Positions 17,782-26,426 of a stretch of 64,000 nt of DNA are shown here, one piece after another. Where the stretch lies: assembly GCF_014646295.1 (NCBI RefSeq), contig NZ_BMNE01000009.1, positions 1 through 64,000 on the forward strand, in the 5' to 3' direction. The position numbers were made by a program, and so were the translations under genes. How positions within the stretch are numbered: position 1 is the first letter of the stretch; each line of letters starts with the position of its first letter. Origin of the DNA: Nocardia rhizosphaerihabitans (GTDB taxonomy: Bacteria; Actinomycetota; Actinomycetes; Mycobacteriales; Mycobacteriaceae). The notes under the pieces are model-generated. The model was not told the origin of the DNA, ran no database searches, and saw nothing but the letters and a program-made list of their open reading frames with translations.

Positions 17782-19089
17782 ATGAATAATTCCGCTCGCC
17801 GAGATGGCACACCGGACCGAAGAAAACGCAGCGACCAGCCCCGTAGCGGCGCGAACCGAACCGCGGGAACCCGCGGCGGCACCGGGCAGTCGGGCAGCCG
17901 CAGTGATGCGAGCGGCCGCCGCGGCACCGGCGGATACGAGCGCGGTGAGTCGACCGGCCGCCGCTCCTCCTCGGGTGGCTCCACCCGTGGCGGCTCCGAC
18001 GACCGGCGCGGATCGGCGGGCCGCGGCTACCAGCGCGGCGCGACCGACGATCGACGCGGCGGTTCCGCAGGCGGCTACGAGCGTGGCGGCGATGATCGCC
18101 GTGGCGGCTACCAGCGTGACGACCGCCGCGAGGGTGGCTACCAGCGCAGCTCCGGCTCGGCGGGCAGCCCGGCACGCGGCGGCCAGCGGGCAGGAAGCAC
18201 CGCCCGCCCGGCGACCTCGCAGGCGCCCGCCCGCAAGACCAAGTCCGCCAAGCCGCAGCGCAAGGTCGTCGCACCGACGATCCTGAACAACGCCAAGCCC
18301 GCCCGGCACCAGCACGCCGAGAACACCGAGGGCCCGAAGAAGCTGCCGTGGGGCGAAGGCGAACGCCTGCAGAAGGTGCTCGCCAAGGCTGGTGTGGCCT
18401 CGCGCCGTGCGGCCGAGGACATGATCGCCGCCGGTCGCGTCGAGGTCGATGGCAAGATCGTGCGGGAGCAGGGTCTGCGCGTCGATCCGGAGAACGCGGT
18501 CGTGCGCGTCGACGGCACCCGCGTCGTCGTCCGCGACGAACTCGTGCACCTGGTGCTGAACAAGCCCAAGGGCTGGCAGTCCACGATGTCCGACGATCTG
18601 GGTCGTCCCTGCGTCGGCGACATCGTCGCCGAGCGGATCGCCGCCGGTCAGCGCCTGTTCCATGTCGGCCGTCTCGACGCCGACACCGAGGGCCTGCTGC
18701 TGCTCACCAACGACGGCGAGATGGCGCATCGCCTGATGCACCCGTCGTTCGAGGTGCCCAAGACCTACCTGGCCACCGTCAACGGCGAGGTCAACTACCG
18801 CCTGGTCGGCAAGCGCCTGCGCGAGGGCGTCGAGCTCGAAGACGGCCCGGCCAAGGTCGACAAGTTCATGCTGCTCGAGGCCTACGAGGGCCGCTCGCTG
18901 GTCAAGCTCGTGTTGCACGAGGGCCGCAAGCACATCGTGCGTAGGCTGCTCGACGAGGTCGGCCACCCGGTGATCCGGCTGGTGCGTACCCACATCGGCC
19001 CGGTGGCACTGGGCGACCAGCGTCCCGGCACGCTGCGCGTGCTCGGCCGAGACGAGATCGGCAAACTCTACGAGGCGGTGCAGCTGTGA
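17782..19089 (+). CDS. rluB: Pseudouridine synthase (RluB/RsuA type) with RG-rich N-terminal arm
   Basis: This 435-residue protein has two parts. Residues 1 to about 185 are a low-complexity arm rich in Arg, Gly, Ser and Asp, with repeated GGYQR and DDRRGG units. From about 186 there is an S4 domain (RLQKVLAKAGVASRRAAEDM) and an RsuA/RluB catalytic domain with the active-site Asp in HVGRLDADTEGLLLLTNDG. It should isomerise a uridine in 23S or 16S rRNA. The M. tuberculosis homologue Rv1711 is about 254 residues and lacks the arm. The ATG at 17782 is chosen; a TTG at 17770 overlapping scpB is possible. Confidence 0.92.
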   Translation: MNNSARRDGTPDRRKRSDQPRSGANRTAGTRGGTGQSGSRSDASGRRGTGGYERGESTGRRSSSGGSTRGGSDDRRGSAGRGYQRGATDDRRGGSAGGYERGGDDRRGGYQRDDRREGGYQRSSGSAGSPARGGQRAGSTARPATSQAPARKTKSAKPQRKVVAPTILNNAKPARHQHAENTEGPKKLPWGEGERLQKVLAKAGVASRRAAEDMIAAGRVEVDGKIVREQGLRVDPENAVVRVDGTRVVVRDELVHLVLNKPKGWQSTMSDDLGRPCVGDIVAERIAAGQRLFHVGRLDADTEGLLLLTNDGEMAHRLMHPSFEVPKTYLATVNGEVNYRLVGKRLREGVELEDGPAKVDKFMLLEAYEGRSLVKLVLHEGRKHIVRRLLDEVGHPVIRLVRTHIGPVALGDQRPGTLRVLGRDEIGKLYEAVQL

Positions 19090-19832
19090 ACGGAGTGGAT
19101 TTCCCGGTGGAGTTCGCCGGCGACCGGATGACCGGTGAGGGCACGCTCGTCGTCGCCATGGACGGCCCGTCCGGCACCGGCAAGTCCAGTGTGTCGCGCA
19201 GGCTGGCGACCCGCCTGGCTGCCCGCTACCTCGACACCGGCGCCATGTACCGGGTCGCGACGCTGTGCGTGCTGCGCGCCGAGGTCGACCTGACCGATCC
19301 GGTCGCGATCGCGGAAACCGTTGCGGCGCTGCCGTTGTCTATCGGCACCGACCCGAGCCACGAGGTGATCGAGCTCGACGGTGAGGACGTCTCGGCCGAG
19401 ATCCGCGGCGATGCCGTCACCAAGGCCGTCTCCGCGGTGTCCGCGGTGGCCGAGGTGCGCGAGCAGCTCGTCGCCTTGCAGCGCGAGATCGCCGCGATGG
19501 CCGGACGGATCGTGGTCGAGGGCCGCGACATCGGCACCGTCGTGCTCACCGGCGCCGACGCCAAGATCTACCTGACCGCCTCCGCGGAGGCGCGCGCCCA
19601 GCGGCGCAATGCCCAGAACATCCGCGAGGGCCGCGGCGACGACTACCAGGCCGTGCTGGCCGACGTGCAGCGTCGCGACACCCTCGATTCCACCCGCACG
19701 GTGTCGCCGTTGCGCCCCGCCGCCGACGCGGTGCTCGTCGACACCAGTGACCTGACGATGGACGAGACCATCGACGAGCTCTACCGCGTGGTGGCCCAGC
19801 AGCTTTCGGCCACGACAGGAGGTTCGCGATGA
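19086..19832 (+). CDS. cmk: Cytidylate kinase
   Basis: This 248-residue kinase phosphorylates CMP and dCMP. The P-loop is MDGPSGTGKSSVSRRLA at about residues 25-41, followed by YLDTGAMYRV. The CMP-binding and lid segments are DIGTVV (in VVEGRDIGTVVL) and RAQRRNAQNIREG. The GTG start overlaps the rluB stop. An internal ATG at residue 15 would give a length nearer the 230 residues of the mycobacterial enzyme, so the exact start is uncertain. It is translationally linked to der, as in other actinobacteria. Confidence 0.95.
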   Translation: MNGVDFPVEFAGDRMTGEGTLVVAMDGPSGTGKSSVSRRLATRLAARYLDTGAMYRVATLCVLRAEVDLTDPVAIAETVAALPLSIGTDPSHEVIELDGEDVSAEIRGDAVTKAVSAVSAVAEVREQLVALQREIAAMAGRIVVEGRDIGTVVLTGADAKIYLTASAEARAQRRNAQNIREGRGDDYQAVLADVQRRDTLDSTRTVSPLRPAADAVLVDTSDLTMDETIDELYRVVAQQLSATTGGSR

Positions 19833-21247
19833 TCGACGAAGAGGTTCTGGTCGGAGACGGCACCTGGTCCGACGAAACCGATTGGGAGATCGCCGATTTC
19901 GAAGGTGAGCACGAGGGTGACGAACACCTCGCGATGCCCACCGTCGCGGTGGTCGGCCGCCCGAACGTGGGCAAGTCGACCCTGGTGAACCGCATCCTCG
20001 GCCGTCGTGAAGCCGTCGTCGAGGACGTCCCCGGCGTCACCCGCGACCGCATCTCCTACGAGGCCAGCTGGGCCGGGCGCCGATTCCTGGTGCAGGACAC
20101 CGGCGGCTGGGAGCCCGACGCCAAGGGCCTGCAGCAGCATGTCGCCCGCCAGGCAGAGGTGGCGATGGCGACCGCCGACGCGATCTTGCTCGTCGTCGAC
20201 GCGACCGTCGGCGCCACCGCGACCGACGAGGCCGCGGTGCGCAAGCTGCGCCGCTCCAAGATCCCGGTGATCCTGGTGGCCAACAAGGTCGACGACCAGA
20301 AGGTCGAACTCGAGGCCGCCAGCCTGTGGTCGCTGGGTCTCGGTGAGCCACGGATGGTCTCGGCCGCGCACGGTCGTGGCACCGGCGACCTGCTCGACGA
20401 CGTGCTCACCGCACTGCCCGAAACCCCGCGCGAAGGCACCGGCGCCGCAGGTCCGCGTCGCGTTGCGCTGGTCGGCAAGCCGAACGTCGGCAAGTCGAGC
20501 CTGCTCAACAAGCTCGCCGGCGACGAGCGTTCGGTCGTCCACGATGTCGCGGGCACCACCGTCGACCCGGTCGACTCGCTGGTCGAACTGGGCGGCAAGG
20601 TGTGGAAGTTCGTCGACACCGCCGGTCTGCGCCGCAAGGTGTCCAATGCCTCCGGCACCGAGTTCTACGCTTCGCTGCGCACCAAGTCGGCGCTGGAGGC
20701 CTCCGAGGTCGCGATCATGCTGATCGACGCCTCGGTGCCGATCACCGAGCAGGACCTGCGCGTGATCAGCCTGGTCGCCGACTCCGGCCGAGCGCTGGTG
20801 CTGGCGTTCAACAAGTGGGACCTGGTCGACGAGGACCGCCGCTACATGCTCGAGCGCGAGATCGATCGCGACCTGGTGCGGGTGCCGTGGGCCCAGCGGG
20901 TCAACATCTCCGCCCACACCGGCCGCGCCGTGGCCAAGCTGGTGCCGCAGATGGAGACCGCGCTCGAGTCCTGGGACAAGCGCATTTCCACCGGTCGCCT
21001 GAACACCTGGCTCAAGGAAGTCATCGCGGCCACCCCGCCGCCGATGCGCGGCGGCCGCCAGCCCCGCGTCCTGTTCGCCACCCAGGCAGGCACCCGCCCG
21101 CCGACGTTCGTGCTGTTCACCACCGGCTTCCTCGAGGCGGGCTACCGCCGCTTCCTGGAGCGCCGCCTGCGTGAGGAGTTCGGCTTCGACGGCTCGCCCG
21201 TCCGCATCTCGGTGCGTGTGCGCGAGAAGAAGGAACGCAAGAAGTAG
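19829..21247 (+). CDS. der: Ribosome biogenesis GTPase Der (EngA)
   Basis: This 472-residue protein has two tandem GTPase domains. The first P-loop is VVGRPNVGKSTLVNRILG (near residue 43), with VQDTGGWE as G3 and VANKVDDQ as G4. The second P-loop is LVGKPNVGKSSLLNKLAG (near 215), with FVDTAGLRRK as G3 and AFNKWDLVD as G4. A C-terminal KH-like domain closes the protein. It assists 50S subunit assembly. The ATG overlaps the cmk stop. An acidic N-terminal extension of about 40 residues is typical of actinobacterial Der. It ends the conserved block. Confidence 0.97.
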   Translation: MIDEEVLVGDGTWSDETDWEIADFEGEHEGDEHLAMPTVAVVGRPNVGKSTLVNRILGRREAVVEDVPGVTRDRISYEASWAGRRFLVQDTGGWEPDAKGLQQHVARQAEVAMATADAILLVVDATVGATATDEAAVRKLRRSKIPVILVANKVDDQKVELEAASLWSLGLGEPRMVSAAHGRGTGDLLDDVLTALPETPREGTGAAGPRRVALVGKPNVGKSSLLNKLAGDERSVVHDVAGTTVDPVDSLVELGGKVWKFVDTAGLRRKVSNASGTEFYASLRTKSALEASEVAIMLIDASVPITEQDLRVISLVADSGRALVLAFNKWDLVDEDRRYMLEREIDRDLVRVPWAQRVNISAHTGRAVAKLVPQMETALESWDKRISTGRLNTWLKEVIAATPPPMRGGRQPRVLFATQAGTRPPTFVLFTTGFLEAGYRRFLERRLREEFGFDGSPVRISVRVREKKERKK

Positions 21248-21258
21248 ATCGTCACCAC

Positions 21259-21288
21259 GCGAGCCCCGGGCAGTTGCCCGGGGCTCGC
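21259..21288. terminator. Hairpin terminator after der
   Basis: A perfect inverted repeat, GCGAGCCCCGGGC / GCCCGGGGCTCGC, closes on an AGTT loop 11 bases after the der stop. It lies between der and the convergent TetR gene and could act on both strands. Confidence 0.9.
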
Positions 21289-21301
21289 TGTGTTTCGGAG
21301 G

Positions 21302-21898
21302 TCAGGCGTTCATCACCCGGTCGAGCAGGTGGTCGACGAGGTGGGTTGCGCGGGCGGCCATGTCGGTATTGGTGAGCATTCCCTGGGCCAGCCCGGCGAC
21401 GGTGAGCAGGACCAGCTCGGCGTCGGCCCGGATGGTCGGCTCCTCGGCATCGGGGCCGCGTAATTGCCTGAGCTGGGCGGCGACCGCGTCGACGATGTAG
21501 TTCGGTGTCTCGGCGGTGTCGGTGGAGTCGAGGTCGGGGCCGGTGAGCGTCGCGGCATGGAAGATGCCGAGGATGACGGCGTCCTCGCGACTGGGCTCGT
21601 CGAGGGGGAGCAGGCCGAGCAGGATCGCGCGGACGATATCGCGGGGGCCCGCCTCCGGTCCGAGCGCGGCCAGCGCCTGGTGCAGGCGCGCACCCGAATT
21701 CGCGACGACGGCGCGATGGGTGGCGAGCAGAAACTCGCGTTTGGTGCCGAAGTAGTACTGCACCGACCGCACCGAGACCCCGGCCTCGGCGGCGACGGAC
21801 TGGAAGGTGGCGGCGTCGAGCCCACCCCTGGCGATGACCCGGCGCGCGGCACCGGTGATAGACCTGCGCCGTTCTTCGTGATCGGCCAACCGCGGCAC
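21302..21898 (-). CDS. TetR-family regulator
   Basis: This 198-residue regulator has an N-terminal helix-turn-helix in GAARRVIARGGLDAATFQSV and AAEAGVSVRSVQYYFGTKRE (about residues 16-55). The C-terminal ligand-binding region is divergent. It starts at GTG with GAGGAG nine bases upstream on the minus strand. It is divergent from an alpha/beta hydrolase gene, with two palindromes in the 100-bp gap. It therefore probably represses itself and the hydrolase. The ligand is unknown. Confidence 0.92.
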   Translation of the reverse strand: MPRLADHEERRRSITGAARRVIARGGLDAATFQSVAAEAGVSVRSVQYYFGTKREFLLATHRAVVANSGARLHQALAALGPEAGPRDIVRAILLGLLPLDEPSREDAVILGIFHAATLTGPDLDSTDTAETPNYIVDAVAAQLRQLRGPDAEEPTIRADAELVLLTVAGLAQGMLTNTDMAARATHLVDHLLDRVMNA

Positions 21899-21949
21899 TT
21901 GCTACTCCTCTGTCCCGTTCGGTCCGGTGAGTTCTTCATGGTACGCCCA

Positions 21950-21978
21950 TACCACCTTTGTGGTACGGTGATATCACC
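21950..21978. promoter_or_regulatory. Two adjacent palindromes, probable TetR operator
   Basis: TACCAC-CTTT-GTGGTA (21950-21965) is followed at once by the perfect 12-bp palindrome GGTGATATCACC (21967-21978). Both lie in the divergent gap between the TetR gene and the hydrolase gene, 21-49 bases before the hydrolase start. Arrangement and symmetry fit binding by two TetR dimers. The region is AT-richer than its surroundings, as expected of a promoter. Confidence 0.6.
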
Positions 21979-21998
21979 AACGAGAAACAGGGGTGGTC

Positions 21999-22886
21999 AT
22001 GGCGAAGATCGGGAAGTTCAAGAACGACAAGGCGCGCGAGGAATATGTCCGGACCTATCGGGAGCTGGAGAAGCAGTGGCCGATGACGTCCACCACGGTC
22101 GACATCGCCACGTCCTTCGGCTCCACCCGGGTCAGGAAAGCCGGTCGGGGAGAAGGCGTTCCGATCGTCTTGATGCATTCGCTCGGCGGTAACAGCCTCT
22201 CGTGGAGTCATGTCATCGAGGACTTCGCTCGCGATCGGGTCGTCTATATGCCCGAAATGATCGGCGCGCCAGGCTTCAGTGAGCAGACCGCGCCGATCGA
22301 CGAAACGCGCTTCGGCGCCTGGCTCGGCGAGGTCCTCGACGGTCTCGGCGTCGACCGGGTACACCTGGTCGGGTACTCACAGGGTGGCTGGCAGGCGATG
22401 GCGATCGCCACCACCCAGCAGCGACGATTGGCGAGCCTGACGATCATCGAGCCGGGCGGCACCCTGACGAAGATCACATGGAAGGTGCTGTGGACGATGA
22501 TCCGGATCGGCGCCCGGCCGACCGACAAGAACCTCCGCAAGATGAACGACTGGCTCAACCCTGGCGTCACCCTGACCGACGCGGAATTCGCCGGCGTGCG
22601 GGCAGCTCTCGGGTACGCCCCCGCGATCGGCTACCCGCGGATGTTCACCGACGAGCGGCTGGCGACGATCACGATCCCGACCCTGGCGATCTTCGGCGCG
22701 GATTCGCAGGTGGTCGACACCGCACTCGCCGAGAAGCGCCTGCGCGACAATCTGCCGATCTGCGAAGTCGAGATCTTCTCCGGCGTCGGGCACGGCGTCC
22801 TCGACCAGATCCCGGCGGCGGCTACGGCACGGATCCTCGATTTCGCCCGCCGCTTCGAACGGACGGATGCCCGGCGGGGCGAGTAA
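21999..22886 (+). CDS. Alpha/beta-fold hydrolase (serine type)
   Basis: This 295-residue hydrolase has an oxyanion strand HSLGGNSLSW, the nucleophile elbow HLVGYSQGGWQ with a serine (near residue 118), an acidic residue in IFGADSQVVDT and the catalytic His in GVGHGVLDQ. It could act on esters or lactones; no substrate is evident. The ATG is preferred over a GTG six bases upstream because that GTG falls inside the AGGGGTGG ribosome site. It is controlled presumably by the divergent TetR. Confidence 0.88.
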   Translation: MAKIGKFKNDKAREEYVRTYRELEKQWPMTSTTVDIATSFGSTRVRKAGRGEGVPIVLMHSLGGNSLSWSHVIEDFARDRVVYMPEMIGAPGFSEQTAPIDETRFGAWLGEVLDGLGVDRVHLVGYSQGGWQAMAIATTQQRRLASLTIIEPGGTLTKITWKVLWTMIRIGARPTDKNLRKMNDWLNPGVTLTDAEFAGVRAALGYAPAIGYPRMFTDERLATITIPTLAIFGADSQVVDTALAEKRLRDNLPICEVEIFSGVGHGVLDQIPAAATARILDFARRFERTDARRGE

Positions 22887-22922
22887 CCAGCGCCCCGAAA
22901 GCAACTCGCCCAGGCAGCGGCG

Positions 22923-24047
22923 CTAGTCGTCGGTGCCCTCGATCCGCCACCGAGTCGTCACCTCGCGGACACAGGGTGCGTCCGTGAGCGCGTCGACCGT
23001 GTCGGTGAGCGCCGACTCCAGGGCGCGGTGGGTGAGGACGATGAGGTGGGCGTCGTCGCCGTGGTGTTCCTGGCGCACACGGGCGATGCTCACCCCGTGG
23101 TTCGCGAACACCGCCGCGACCTGGGCCAGTGCACCGGCATGGTCGGTGACTCGCAGGTTCAGGTAGTAGCGGGTCGGGGTGTCGCCGAGTGGGGCGACAG
23201 GGAGTTCGGCGTAGTAGGAGGCGCGGGGTGCGCGCCCACCGTGGACGCGATTGCGGGCCGCGGTGATCAGGTCGCCGAGCAGGGCCGACGCGGTGGCGGT
23301 GGCGGCGCCGTCACCGTAGAACATCAGCCTGCCCGCGCCCGTGGCGTCGACGGCCACCGCACTGTACGGCGCGTCGACCCGGGCGAGGGGATCGGTCGCC
23401 GGGAGCAACGCGGGGTGGACGCGGACCGAGATCTGTTCCTTGCCACCGTCTTCGGCGACTCGGGTGCACACGGTGAGCGTGCGCAGGCGCAAACCCAGCG
23501 CCTCGGCGGCGTCGAGATCGTGTGCCGTCGCCGCGCCGGACTCCTCGAAGTGCACGTCACCGACCTCCACCCTGGTGTGGAACGCCAGCGTCGCCAGGAT
23601 CGCCGCCTGCGCGGCCGCGTGCCTGCTGTGCTCGGCGGGGAAGACCCCGAGCACCTGATTCACCTGGTCGCCGGACAGCGACTGGGTCAGCGGCCGCACC
23701 ACCGGAACCCCGCCCGCCACCGCCGCTTCGAAGAAGAGGTCGGCGCCGTGCTGCTCGGCGGCCGCGGCCAGCCGGTGCCCGTGCTCGGCGATCAGCGCGG
23801 TGTTCGCGGTGATCACCGACCGGCCCTCGCGCAGTGCGTCGAGCACCGCCGTCACCGAGCCGACGTCCTCGGTCGCATCCACCACCAGCTCCGGCCGCCC
23901 GTCGAGCACCAGCTCCGCCCCGGCGCGTTCCCGCAAATCGGCACGCGTGTCGCGCAGGATCCGCGTGACCTCCGCGGCGAGTGATCCGGTGCCGAGAACG
24001 GCGACCCCGAACGGGGGCCGCGCGGAACGAAAGAGCTGATTGGTCAT
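22923..24047 (-). CDS. Degenerate homoserine dehydrogenase-like protein with ACT domain
   Basis: This 374-residue protein aligns by eye with homoserine dehydrogenase (about 440 residues in M. tuberculosis). It keeps the Rossmann start GVAVLGTGSLAAEVTRIL, the segment FFEAAVAGGVPVVRPL and a full C-terminal ACT domain from about residue 290. It lacks key parts. The TANKAL lysine segment reads TANTAL. The NGTTN motif is absent. The segment that should carry the substrate-binding Glu, Asp and Lys has collapsed to about 16 residues (VFPAEHSRHAAAQAAI). Normal dehydrogenase activity is therefore unlikely. It faces aspartokinase across a 200-bp gap. It may be a regulatory pseudoenzyme or a decaying gene; the intact frame favours retention. 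Confidence 0.8.
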   Translation of the reverse strand: MTNQLFRSARPPFGVAVLGTGSLAAEVTRILRDTRADLRERAGAELVLDGRPELVVDATEDVGSVTAVLDALREGRSVITANTALIAEHGHRLAAAAEQHGADLFFEAAVAGGVPVVRPLTQSLSGDQVNQVLGVFPAEHSRHAAAQAAILATLAFHTRVEVGDVHFEESGAATAHDLDAAEALGLRLRTLTVCTRVAEDGGKEQISVRVHPALLPATDPLARVDAPYSAVAVDATGAGRLMFYGDGAATATASALLGDLITAARNRVHGGRAPRASYYAELPVAPLGDTPTRYYLNLRVTDHAGALAQVAAVFANHGVSIARVRQEHHGDDAHLIVLTHRALESALTDTVDALTDAPCVREVTTRWRIEGTDD

Positions 24048-24126
24048 GGGAATTCGCCTAACCGCCGAGAGCTGCCGAGCCGGGAACGGCCACGACTGGC
24101 GCCACCCCCGTCCAGCCAGTATCGCG

Positions 24127-24142
24127 GCCGAATCGATTCGGC
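24127..24142. promoter_or_regulatory. 16-bp perfect palindrome between the divergent hom-like and ask genes
   Basis: GCCGAATCGATTCGGC is a perfect inverted repeat. It is 80 bases from the start of the homoserine dehydrogenase-like gene and 107 bases from the aspartokinase start. Such a site in a divergent promoter is a good operator candidate for a dimeric repressor. A shorter TCCCGGGA palindrome lies near 24184. The regulator is unknown. Confidence 0.5.
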
Positions 24143-24248
24143 GGCAGTTGTTTTCACCACCAATCAGGACAGTCGTGCCAGAAATCCCGGGATACTCGAC
24201 AGTGTCACCCGCGGATCGCGCGTGGGCGAGCAGGGGAGAGGACGAGGG

Positions 24249-25505
24249 ATGGCCCTGGTTGTGCAGAAATTCGGCGGATCGTCGGTGGCGAGCGCCGAGC
24301 GGATCCGGCGGGTCGCCGAGCGGATCGTGGAGACGAAGAAGCAGGGTCATGATGTGGTGGTGGTCTGCTCCGCCATGGGCGACACCACCGACGAATTGCT
24401 GGATCTGGCGGGCCAGGTGGCGCCCGCACCACCGCCACGCGAGATGGACATGCTGCTCACCTCGGGTGAACGGATCTCGAATGCCCTGGTGGCCATGGCG
24501 ATTCACGCGCTGGGTGCCGATGCCAGGTCGTTGACCGGCTCTCAGGCCGGCGTGATCACCACCGGTGCGCACGGCAACGCCAAGATCATCCAGGTCGACC
24601 CGGACCGGGTCCGCCGCGCCCTCGACGACGGCGAGGTGGTGCTCGTCGCCGGCTTCCAGGGCGTGAGCCAGGACAGCCGCGACGTCACGACCCTGGGTCG
24701 CGGCGGTTCCGACACGACCGCTGTCGCGCTGGCCGCGGCGCTGAATGCCGATGTCTGCGAGATCTATACCGATGTCGACGGCGTCTTCACCGCCGATCCG
24801 CGCATCGTGCCCGACGCGCAGAAACTGGACCAGATCTCCTACGAGGAGATGCTGGAGATGGCGGCCTGCGGTTCGAAGGTGCTGATGCTGCGCTGCGTCG
24901 AGTACGCGCGCCGCTACCACGTGCCGGTCCATGTGCGCTCGTCCTACACCGACGCCGTCGGCACCACCGTGTTCGGCTCGATGGCCGACATCCCCGCCGA
25001 CCAGGCCGTGCTGACCGGTGTCGCGCACGATCGCACCGAGGCCAAGGTCACCGTCGTCGGCCTGCCCGACGAGCCGGGCTACGCGGCGGCGGTGTTCCGC
25101 GCGGTCGCCGACGCCGAGATCCCCATCGATATGGTCGTGCAGAACACCGGCACCGGCCGCACCGACATCACCTTCACCTTGCCCGCCGCCGACGGCGCCC
25201 GCGCGGTGGCACTGCTGCGCGAGCGCCGCGCCGACATCGGTTTCGCCGACGTCCGCTACGACGATCGGGTCGGCAAGGTCTCGCTGATCGGCGCCGGGAT
25301 GAAGAATCATCCTGGCGTCACCGCGACGTTCTGCGAGGCGCTGGCCGCGGCGAACATCAACCTCGACCTGATCGCCACCTCGCAGATCCGGATCTCGGTG
25401 CTGGTCCGCGACACGGACCTGGACGAGGCGGTGCGCGTGCTGCATCGGGCCTTCGATCTCGGCGGCGCCGAAGTCGCGGTCGTCCACGGCGGCACCGGTC
25501 GTTGA
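24249..25505 (+). CDS. ask: Aspartokinase
   Basis: This 418-residue enzyme phosphorylates aspartate, the first step to lysine, threonine, methionine and diaminopimelate. The KFGGSSVA nucleotide-binding motif is at residues 7-14. TLGRGGSDTTAVALAAALNA and YTDVDGVFTADPR are the other hallmark kinase segments. Two C-terminal ACT domains follow (GVAHDRTEAKVTVVGLPDEP; SLIGAGMKNHPGVTATFCEA). It aligns closely with M. tuberculosis Ask. asd normally follows ask in this group, but here the next gene is an unrelated hydrolase. An internal start for a separate beta subunit, as in corynebacteria, is possible but not shown. Confidence 0.95.
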   Translation: MALVVQKFGGSSVASAERIRRVAERIVETKKQGHDVVVVCSAMGDTTDELLDLAGQVAPAPPPREMDMLLTSGERISNALVAMAIHALGADARSLTGSQAGVITTGAHGNAKIIQVDPDRVRRALDDGEVVLVAGFQGVSQDSRDVTTLGRGGSDTTAVALAAALNADVCEIYTDVDGVFTADPRIVPDAQKLDQISYEEMLEMAACGSKVLMLRCVEYARRYHVPVHVRSSYTDAVGTTVFGSMADIPADQAVLTGVAHDRTEAKVTVVGLPDEPGYAAAVFRAVADAEIPIDMVVQNTGTGRTDITFTLPAADGARAVALLRERRADIGFADVRYDDRVGKVSLIGAGMKNHPGVTATFCEALAAANINLDLIATSQIRISVLVRDTDLDEAVRVLHRAFDLGGAEVAVVHGGTGR

Positions 25506-25571
25506 CGGTCCGCTGAACGCGAGGTAATTTACCAATCAGTCAATTTGGCCGTCGATCGACCGGAGGATCCC

Positions 25572-26420
25572 GTGAACAACCGACTGACCTCCTTCACCCG
25601 CGCCGGACTGCGGTTCGACGTGGTGGACTCCGGTCCGATCGACGGCCCTGTCGTCGTTGCGCTGCACGGCTTTCCGCAGACAGCGAGCTCGCTGTCCGAG
25701 CTCACCGCGCTGCTCAACGCCCGCGGCTACCGCACCCTCGCCCCGAATCAGCGCGGCTACTCGCCGGGCGCGCGCCCGCGCGGCCGATTCGCCTACCGGG
25801 TCTCCGAACTGGCCGACGACGTGGTCGCACTGATCCGCGAGATCGACCGCGGCCCGGTGCATCTGGTCGGTCACGACTGGGGCGCCATGGTCGCCTGGTC
25901 GCTGGCCGGCGCCCGGCCCGACCTGATCCGCACGCTGGTGACGGTGTCCGTGCCGCACCCGGGCGCGTTCGTGCGCTCGCTGGTGAGCAGCGATCAGCTC
26001 GCCCGCTCGTACTACATGGGCCTGTTCCAGCTCCCGGTGCTGCCCGAGCGGCTCATGCTCGCCCGGCCCGACCTGATGGACCGGGCGCTGGCAGGCACCG
26101 GCATGACACCGGACGCGATCGCCCGGGTGCACAGCGAGATCCTCGACACCGGTGCGCTCACCGGCGCGTTGAACTGGTACCGCGCGCTCCCGTTCGCCGC
26201 TCGGCGCGCGATGTCGGCACCGGTCCGGGTCCCGGTGACCCACATCTGGAGCACCGGTGACACGGCGCTGGGGCGCCGCGGCGCCGAACTGACCGAGCGG
26301 CACGTCACCGGCGACTATCGCCTGGCGGTGATCGACGGCGCCTCACACTGGCTGCCCGAGGAGCGCCCGCACGAACTCGCCGACATCATCGTCGAGCGGA
26401 TCGAGTCCGTGCCGAGGTGA
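25572..26420 (+). CDS. Epoxide hydrolase-like alpha/beta hydrolase
   Basis: This 282-residue protein has the HGFPQTASS oxyanion segment, then HLVGHDWGAMVAW near residue 100, where an Asp occupies the nucleophile position as in epoxide hydrolases and haloalkane dehalogenases. The catalytic His is in DGASHWLPEERP. The GTG start is supported by GGAGGA five bases upstream. A GGTAATTTACC palindrome (25523-25533) precedes the gene. It lies 66 bases after ask but shows no functional link to it. The true substrate is unknown. Confidence 0.9.
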   Translation: MNNRLTSFTRAGLRFDVVDSGPIDGPVVVALHGFPQTASSLSELTALLNARGYRTLAPNQRGYSPGARPRGRFAYRVSELADDVVALIREIDRGPVHLVGHDWGAMVAWSLAGARPDLIRTLVTVSVPHPGAFVRSLVSSDQLARSYYMGLFQLPVLPERLMLARPDLMDRALAGTGMTPDAIARVHSEILDTGALTGALNWYRALPFAARRAMSAPVRVPVTHIWSTGDTALGRRGAELTERHVTGDYRLAVIDGASHWLPEERPHELADIIVERIESVPR

Positions 26421-26426
26421 CCCCGG

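Noticed and set aside
24048..25535. Upstream extension of the hom-like minus-strand frame through the aspartokinase gene
   Set aside because: The part beyond 24047 is antisense to ask and has no family resemblance; the ATG at 24047 gives the expected Rossmann N-terminus.
25572..26420. OleB role for the epoxide hydrolase-like proteins at 25572 and 37550 in the beta-lactone pathway
   Set aside because: OleB belongs to the same broad fold, but both genes are far from nltA-D, have their own promoters and lack linkage; assigning them would be speculation.
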